Of a stretch of 9,369 nucleotides of DNA, positions 6,203 to 9,369 are shown one piece after another (within the stretch, counting starts at the first letter, position 1; each line of letters begins with the position of its first letter). This DNA comes from an uncultured Clostridia bacterium (GTDB lineage: Bacteria > Bacillota > Clostridia > Christensenellales > Aristaeellaceae). The notes beneath the pieces were generated by a model that saw only the letters and a program-made list of their open reading frames with translations, ran no database searches and had not been told where the DNA came from. Made by a program: the position numbers and the translations under genes. The stretch spans positions 1-9,369 of the forward strand of contig CAKUCE010000116.1 in NCBI GenBank assembly GCA_934643535.1, given 5' to 3'.

Positions 6203-6215
6203 GAAAAAAGGCTGC

Positions 6216-6249
6216 AAAAGAGCGCTTCCCACACGGGAAGCGCTCCTTT
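6216..6249 (-). terminator. Intrinsic terminator of gpmI
   Basis: On the minus strand an 11-bp perfect stem GAGCGCTTCCC (6245-6235) pairs with GGGAAGCGCTC (6230-6220) around a GTGT loop, followed by TTTT; with one mismatch the stem extends three more pairs at the base. It begins 13 bases after the gpmI stop. Confidence 0.85.
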
Positions 6250-6262
6250 GAATGATATGCTC

Positions 6263-7807
6263 TTACTTTTCCAGCAGGCTCTTGCCGGTCATTTCGGCAG
6301 GAACTGCCATGCCCATGCTTTCCAGCATGGTGGGGGCGATGTCCGCCAGCCGTCCGCCGGTGCGGAGCTTGCGGCCGATCATTTCCGGATCCACGGCAAT
6401 GAAGGGCACGGGATTGGTGGTATGAGCGGTGAAGGGTTCGCCGGTCTTGGGGTCGATCATCTGATCGGCGTTGCCGTGATCGGCGGTCACGAAGGCGCGT
6501 CCGCCGTTGGCCAGAATGGCGCTGACCACCTTATCCACGCAAATATCCACGGTTTCAACGGCCTTTTCAGCGGCCTTCATCACGCCGGTATGACCCACCA
6601 TGTCGCAGTTGGCGAAGTTCAGGATCATCACGTCGTACTTCTTCTCGTTGATGCACTCCACAGCCTTTTCCGTCACTTCATAGGCGGACATTTCAGGCTT
6701 CAGGTCGAAGGTCGCCACCTTGGAGGAGGGGATCAGCACCCGATCCTCGCCCTCGTTGGGCTTCTCCACGCCGCCGTTGAAGAAGAAGGTCACGTGCGCG
6801 TACTTCTGGGTCTCGGCGATACGCAGCTGAGTCTTGCCGTTTTTGGCCAGATATTCACCCAGCGTGTTGGTCAGTTCTTCCGGGGGATTGACCACTTCCA
6901 GGCCGGTGAAGGTCTCGTCATACTGGGTCATGGAGACAAAGTTGACGTGGAAGTAGCCCTTGCCGCGCTTGAAGCCGTCGAAATCGGGCATGATGAAGGT
7001 GCGGGTCAGCTGACGGGCACGGTCAGGGCGGAAGTTATAGAAGATCACGCTGTCGCCCTCGCCGATGGTGGCCACGGGCTTGCCGTTTTCCATCACCACA
7101 GTGGGCTTGATAAACTCGTCGGTTTCTTCCTTGGCGTAGCTCTGCTCCACGGCCTGCTCGGCGTTATCGGCGGTCACGCCATCGCCCAGCACCATGGCGT
7201 CATAGGCCTTCTGCACGCGATCCCACAGGTTGTCGCGGTCCATGGCCCAATAGCGGCCCTCGACGGTGGCGATCTTGCCCACGCCGATCTCCTTGATCTT
7301 GGCTTCCAGCTCCTTCACGTACTCAATGCCGCTGGTGGGGGGCACGTCGCGGCCGTCCATGAAGCAATGAACGTACACGTCCTTCACACCGCGCTGCTTG
7401 CACATTTCCAGCAGCGCGTACAGATGGGTATTGTGGCTATGCACGCCGCCGTCGCTCAGCAGTCCCATCAGGTGAACGGCCTTGCCGGTCTCCTTGGCGG
7501 TATCCATGGCATGGATCAGGGGGGCCTTCTTAAAGAACTCGCCGTCCTGAATATCCTTGGTGATCCGGGTCAATTCCTGATATACGATACGGCCCGCGCC
7601 CATGTTCAGGTGGCCCACTTCGCTGTTGCCCATCTGGCCATCCGGCAGGCCCACGTCCATGCCGCTGGCGCCCAGCTGCGTATAAGGATACTTGGCCTTC
7701 AGCGCGTCCAGATGTGGCGTACCCTGCTGATAAATCGCATTGCCCTCATGAGCCGGATTGATGCCGAAGCCATCCATAATAATCAGAGCCGTCATTTTCT
7801 TATCCAT
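6263..7807 (-). CDS. gpmI: 2,3-bisphosphoglycerate-independent phosphoglycerate mutase
   Basis: A 514-residue, full-length iPGM of the alkaline phosphatase superfamily, interconverting 3- and 2-phosphoglycerate in glycolysis with two divalent metal ions (usually Mn2+). Motifs are all present: metal ligand D12 in MDGFG; phospho-serine nucleophile S62 in MGNSEVGHLNMGAGR; substrate-binding H123 (GGVHSH), DGRD (151-154), R185 and R191; R260/R263 in NFRPDRAR; K335 in ETQKYAHVTFFFNGG; metal ligands D402 and H406 (CDMVGHTG), D443 and H444 (TADHGN) and H462 (AHTTNPVP). The start at 7807 has AAGGAAGGA (7817-7825) 9 nt upstream; an in-frame Met at residue 5 lacks a good site. A hairpin sits right before the ribosome site (7826-7842). 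tpiA lies upstream on the same strand and no intrinsic terminator separates them, so co-transcription from the tpiA promoter is plausible across 257 bp of repeats; I found no clear promoter of its own. Confidence 0.98.
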   Translation of the reverse strand: MDKKMTALIIMDGFGINPAHEGNAIYQQGTPHLDALKAKYPYTQLGASGMDVGLPDGQMGNSEVGHLNMGAGRIVYQELTRITKDIQDGEFFKKAPLIHAMDTAKETGKAVHLMGLLSDGGVHSHNTHLYALLEMCKQRGVKDVYVHCFMDGRDVPPTSGIEYVKELEAKIKEIGVGKIATVEGRYWAMDRDNLWDRVQKAYDAMVLGDGVTADNAEQAVEQSYAKEETDEFIKPTVVMENGKPVATIGEGDSVIFYNFRPDRARQLTRTFIMPDFDGFKRGKGYFHVNFVSMTQYDETFTGLEVVNPPEELTNTLGEYLAKNGKTQLRIAETQKYAHVTFFFNGGVEKPNEGEDRVLIPSSKVATFDLKPEMSAYEVTEKAVECINEKKYDVMILNFANCDMVGHTGVMKAAEKAVETVDICVDKVVSAILANGGRAFVTADHGNADQMIDPKTGEPFTAHTTNPVPFIAVDPEMIGRKLRTGGRLADIAPTMLESMGMAVPAEMTGKSLLEK

Positions 7808-7826
7808 AAAACAAAATCCTTCCTTG

Positions 7827-7968
7827 CAGGGCTTCGCCCTGCACCCATTTGCGAGCCGTGTTGGATGCTAAGACCGGCAGTCGCCGCATGAGACAAGCAT
7901 TGCTTCGCTCTGCACCCATTTGCGAGCATTGTTGGCTGTTATATCCAACAGTCACCGCTCGTCGTATA
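7827..7968. repeat. Two tandem copies of a 71-bp imperfect repeat, with a hairpin next to the gpmI ribosome site
   Basis: Copies at 7827-7897 and 7898-7968 align without gaps: 48 of the first 61 positions are identical, then identity falls away. The best-kept core is CTGCACCCATTTGCGAGC (7839-7856 and 7910-7927). In the first copy GCAGGGC-TTC-GCCCTGC (7826-7842) is a perfect 7-bp hairpin that abuts the gpmI Shine-Dalgarno on the minus strand; the second copy has lost it but holds TGTTGG...CCAACA (7930-7950). The stretch has no credible coding frame. It looks like an interspersed non-coding repeat; function unknown. Confidence 0.75.
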
Positions 7969-7981
7969 GCCTGACCCACTT

Positions 7982-8004
7982 CTGGCCGCGCAATGCGCGG
8001 CCAG
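7982..8004. repeat. 23-bp GC-rich palindrome (hairpin) between tpiA and gpmI
   Basis: CTGGCCGCGC-AAT-GCGCGGCCAG is a perfect 10-bp stem with a 3-base loop. No T-run follows on either strand, so it is not a standard intrinsic terminator. It may act as a processing or stability element in a tpiA-gpmI transcript. Confidence 0.6.
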
Positions 8005-8006
8005 TA

Positions 8007-8057
8007 TGGAGGTGCAGGAGGCACTGCCTCCTGCCGGGGTTTGGGGCAGCGCCCCAA
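8007..8057 (+). repeat. Two-hairpin repeat element, copy 1
   Basis: It contains GCAGGAGGC-ACT-GCCTCCTGC (8014-8034) and TTGGGGC-AGC-GCCCCAA (8041-8057). Its first 35 bases (8007-8041) are exactly repeated in inverted orientation at 9082-9116. It begins ten bases past the tpiA stop. It resembles REP-like palindromic elements. Confidence 0.8.
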
Positions 8058-8066
8058 CGTCCCCCC

Positions 8067-8819
8067 TTACTTGTTGTACAGAACCACCTGAGAGAAATCG
8101 GGAGCCTTCAGGGACGCGCCGCCAATCAGGCCGCCATCGATCTCGGGCTGAGCCATCAGGCCCTTCACGTTCTTGGGGTTCATGCTTCCGCCGTACTGGA
8201 TGCGGACAGCGTCGGAGACTTCCTTGCCGTACTGACGCTCGATGGCCTTGCGGATCGCGCCGATGGTCTCATTCGCCTGCTCGTCGGTAGCGGTCAGACC
8301 GGTGCCGATGGCCCAAACGGGTTCGTAAGCGATCACAACGCCCTTGGCTTCCTCGGCGGTCAGGCCGTGGAGAGCCATCAGGGTCTGATATTCCACGATG
8401 ATGTCGGTATATCCGGCTTCGCGCTCGTCCTTCAGCTCGCCTACGCAGACGATGGGCTTCAGGCCTGCTTCCACAGCGGCGCGGGTACGCAGGTTAACGG
8501 TCTTGTCCGTCTCACCGAAATACTGACGGCGCTCGCTGTGGCCGATGACCACGTATTCCACGCCGCAGGCCTTGAGCATATCCGCGCTCAGCTCGCCGGT
8601 GTAAGCGCCGCTCTTGGCAAAGTGGACGTTCTGCGCGCCCAGCTTGATGTTGGTGCCCTTGATGGTCTCAGCCACCACGGTGTAGTCGGCGGCGGGAACG
8701 CACACCACCACGTCGCAGTCCGCGTCCTTGACCAGCGGAATCAGAGCGGAAACCAGCTCTTTGGCTTCCTCGGGGGTCTTGTTCATCTTCCAGTTACCGG
8801 CAATAATCGGCTTGCGCAT
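8067..8819 (-). CDS. tpiA: Triosephosphate isomerase
   Basis: A 250-residue, full-length TIM-barrel enzyme that interconverts dihydroxyacetone phosphate and glyceraldehyde 3-phosphate in glycolysis; cytoplasmic dimer. Catalytic residues are visible: N9 and K11 in AGNWKMN, H94 in VIGHSERR, E166 in the signature AYEPVWAIGTG (loop 6 follows), and the phosphate-binding YGGSMNPKN (209-217) and GGLIGGASL (229-237). The frame stays open upstream to 8888, but MRKPIIAGNWKMN is the normal start, and GGAAGGAAG (8829-8837) lies 9 nt before the ATG at 8819. Its own promoter is at 8894-8922, with a 5'-terminal hairpin in the leader. In many Clostridia tpiA follows gap and pgk; here nothing precedes it on this strand in the window, so it appears to lead a short tpiA-gpmI unit. 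Confidence 0.98.
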   Translation of the reverse strand: MRKPIIAGNWKMNKTPEEAKELVSALIPLVKDADCDVVVCVPAADYTVVAETIKGTNIKLGAQNVHFAKSGAYTGELSADMLKACGVEYVVIGHSERRQYFGETDKTVNLRTRAAVEAGLKPIVCVGELKDEREAGYTDIIVEYQTLMALHGLTAEEAKGVVIAYEPVWAIGTGLTATDEQANETIGAIRKAIERQYGKEVSDAVRIQYGGSMNPKNVKGLMAQPEIDGGLIGGASLKAPDFSQVVLYNK

Positions 8820-8858
8820 AACGAATTTCTTCCTTCCATTGATTTGTTGGACTCTTGG

Positions 8859-8887
8859 TGGGAAAGGGCGCAAGGCGCTTTTTCCCA
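8859..8887 (-). other. 5'-terminal stem-loop in the tpiA mRNA leader
   Basis: On the minus strand TGGGAAA (8887-8881) pairs with TTTCCCA (8865-8859); inside, after an AA/CC internal loop, GCGC (8878-8875) pairs with GCGC (8871-8868). The predicted transcription start is near 8887, so the stem would be at the very 5' end, a position known to protect mRNAs from decay. Confidence 0.55.
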
Positions 8888-8893
8888 TCTGTT

Positions 8894-8922
8894 AGAATAC
8901 CACGATAGGGGCCTGTTTGCAA
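8894..8922 (-). promoter_or_regulatory. Predicted promoter for tpiA (and probably gpmI)
   Basis: On the minus strand TTGCAA (8917-8922) and TATTCT (8894-8899) with a 17-bp spacer, and TGG before the -10 (extended -10). The leader would be about 68 nt. Confidence 0.6.
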
Positions 8923-8944
8923 ATGATTCTTATCAAAAATGCAA

Positions 8945-8975
8945 GAAAAAAGGGGCTGCGGCGATACCGCAGCCC
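8945..8975 (-). terminator. Intrinsic terminator on the minus strand without a visible upstream gene
   Basis: On the minus strand GGGCTGCGG (8975-8967), loop TATCG, CCGCAGCCC (8961-8953), then C and six or more Ts (8951-8945) followed by CTTGC. It is a textbook rho-independent terminator, but the only gene to its right is on the plus strand. It would insulate tpiA from transcription entering from the right, or end an unrecognised RNA. Confidence 0.8.
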
Positions 8976-9011
8976 TCAGTCTGTCGAAAAACCCCGAGTT
9001 GGCCTCCGTTG

Positions 9012-9041
9012 CCCGCAAACAGCGCTACGCTGGTTTGCGGG
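9012..9041. repeat. Long hairpin in the tpiA / FGGY kinase gap
   Basis: CCCGCAAACAGCG (9012-9024) pairs with CGCTGGTTTGCGGG (9028-9041) with one bulged base and a CTA loop. It has no T-run and no coding frame. It is one of several GC-rich hairpins in the 392-base gap between the tpiA start and the FGGY kinase start; the rest of that gap holds the tpiA leader and promoter, the terminator at 8945-8975, the repeat at 9064-9116 and the hairpin at 9153-9178. Confidence 0.6.
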
Positions 9042-9063
9042 GAAAGTGCTGCGGCACAAGGAT

Positions 9064-9116
9064 TAGGGGCTCTGCCCCTATAACCCCGGCAGGAGGCAGT
9101 GCCTCCTGCACCTCCA
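9064..9116 (-). repeat. Two-hairpin repeat element, copy 2 (inverted relative to copy 1)
   Basis: On the minus strand it reads the same 35 bases as 8007-8041 without a mismatch (9116 to 9082), then a variant second hairpin TAGGGGC-AGA-GCCCCTA (9080-9064). The copies face each other across tpiA, with about 1.04 kb between the exact arms. Confidence 0.8.
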
Positions 9117-9152
9117 CTTTTTCAGTAATTTGACGGTCAGCGCCCCTCCCGG

Positions 9153-9178
9153 CCTGCCCGTCCTTTTGGGCGGGCAGG
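9153..9178. other. GC-rich hairpin in front of the FGGY kinase gene
   Basis: CCTGCCCGTCC (9153-9163) pairs with GGGCGGGCAGG (9168-9178), one G-U pair, around a TTTT loop, 33 bases before the kinase ATG. It has no following T-run. It could be a leader structure or an operator-like site. I see TTGACG at 9130-9135 but no matching -10, so the kinase promoter is not identified. Confidence 0.45.
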
Positions 9179-9211
9179 ATGCCCTAAGGCAAAACAAACG
9201 AGGTGAAACCA

Positions 9212-9369
9212 ATGAAATACCTGTTGGGCGTTGACTTTGGCGGTTCGTCCTCCAAAGCCACGCTGCTGCGCGAGGACGGCGTTGTCGCCGCGACCGCCAG
9301 CAGGGAATACCCCACCTACTACCCGGAAAACGGCTGGGCGGAGCAGGATGCGGAGGACAGTTACAACGC
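9212..9369 (+). CDS. FGGY family carbohydrate kinase, N-terminal fragment (xylulokinase-like)
   Basis: The first 52 codons are present; the gene runs off the right edge. MKYLLGVDFGGSSSKATLL carries the phosphate-1 loop of the FGGY sugar kinases (D8, then G10-G11-S-S-S-K15), and REYPTYYPENGWAEQDAEDSYN matches the conserved xylulokinase-like stretch 'P..GW.EQDPED'. Members phosphorylate pentuloses, hexuloses or glycerol with ATP in the cytoplasm; the substrate is not decidable from this part. The family usually has G-T-[ST] where this protein has G-G-S. GAGGTG (9200-9205) sits 6 nt before the ATG. It is divergent from tpiA. Confidence 0.9.
   Translation, partial: MKYLLGVDFGGSSSKATLLREDGVVAATASREYPTYYPENGWAEQDAEDSYN

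Noticed and set aside
6161..7891. Long plus-strand open frame antisense to gpmI (His/Ala/Gly-rich)
   Set aside because: It is the mirror of a highly biased, conserved gpmI coding frame; its composition is typical of antisense shadow frames and it has no ribosome site or recognisable domain.
7827..7968. CRISPR array
   Set aside because: Only two copies of a 71-bp imperfect tandem repeat without spacers; no cas genes in the window.
7898..7968. tRNA-like or riboswitch-like fold in the repeat
   Set aside because: I could not fit a cloverleaf or any known riboswitch core; the pairing is limited to short separate hairpins.
7800..8057. 85-codon minus-strand frame between tpiA and gpmI
   Set aside because: It consists of repeat and hairpin sequence, shows no domain and has no clear ribosome site.
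7920..9083. Long plus-strand open frame antisense to tpiA
   Set aside because: It runs across repeats, tpiA, its promoter and a terminator; no start signals; a shadow of tpiA.

Overview
The window looks like a chromosomal stretch from a GC-rich (high-50s % by eye, not counted), anaerobic, gut-type Clostridia member (Bacillota). The grounds are strong purine-rich Shine-Dalgarno sites, sigma-A-like promoters, an Ogt of the 'SAQAVGGAVGHNP' type, a YxxxAE-type AraC regulator, and many GC-rich hairpin repeats between genes. The exact order (Oscillospirales, Christensenellales or another) cannot be settled from this sequence. I see no integrase, transposase, tRNA, rRNA or CRISPR array.

Layout. (1) 1-1120: the 5' end of an NADP-isocitrate dehydrogenase gene (minus) diverges from a Cof-type HAD phosphatase (plus), each with a readable promoter. 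(2) 1090-2072: a DUF5131 (phage Gp37/Gp68-like) protein on the minus strand converges on the HAD gene through terminator hairpins. It diverges from the next operon through two back-to-back, near-consensus promoters. (3) 2121-5354: a plus-strand cluster ogt / P-loop kinase-GNAT fusion / araC, joined by two ATGA stop-start overlaps. A secreted ZinT-like protein follows 73 bp later, with an 11-bp inverted repeat in front of it and a bidirectional terminator behind. (4) 5362-6202: a minus-strand alpha/beta hydrolase with its own promoter, a palindrome at the predicted transcription start and a hairpin-containing leader. (5) 6216-8922: the glycolytic genes gpmI and tpiA, both minus, in the order promoter-tpiA-gpmI-terminator. 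They are separated by 257 bp of repeats. (6) 8923-9211: a repeat- and hairpin-rich stretch with a minus-strand terminator that has no gene in front of it, then the 5' end of an FGGY sugar kinase on the plus strand.

How the genes relate. icd, tpiA, gpmI and the FGGY kinase are central carbon metabolism. ogt with the co-translated kinase-GNAT fusion and the AraC regulator looks like a small stress or modification operon, and the regulator may control the downstream secreted protein. No clearly new multi-gene system is evident. The most unusual structures are an exact 35-bp inverted repeat (part of a two-hairpin element) bracketing tpiA, a 71-bp tandem repeat in front of gpmI, the orphan terminator, the ZinT-like protein that seems to lack the family's metal-binding histidines, and the kinase-acetyltransferase fusion.
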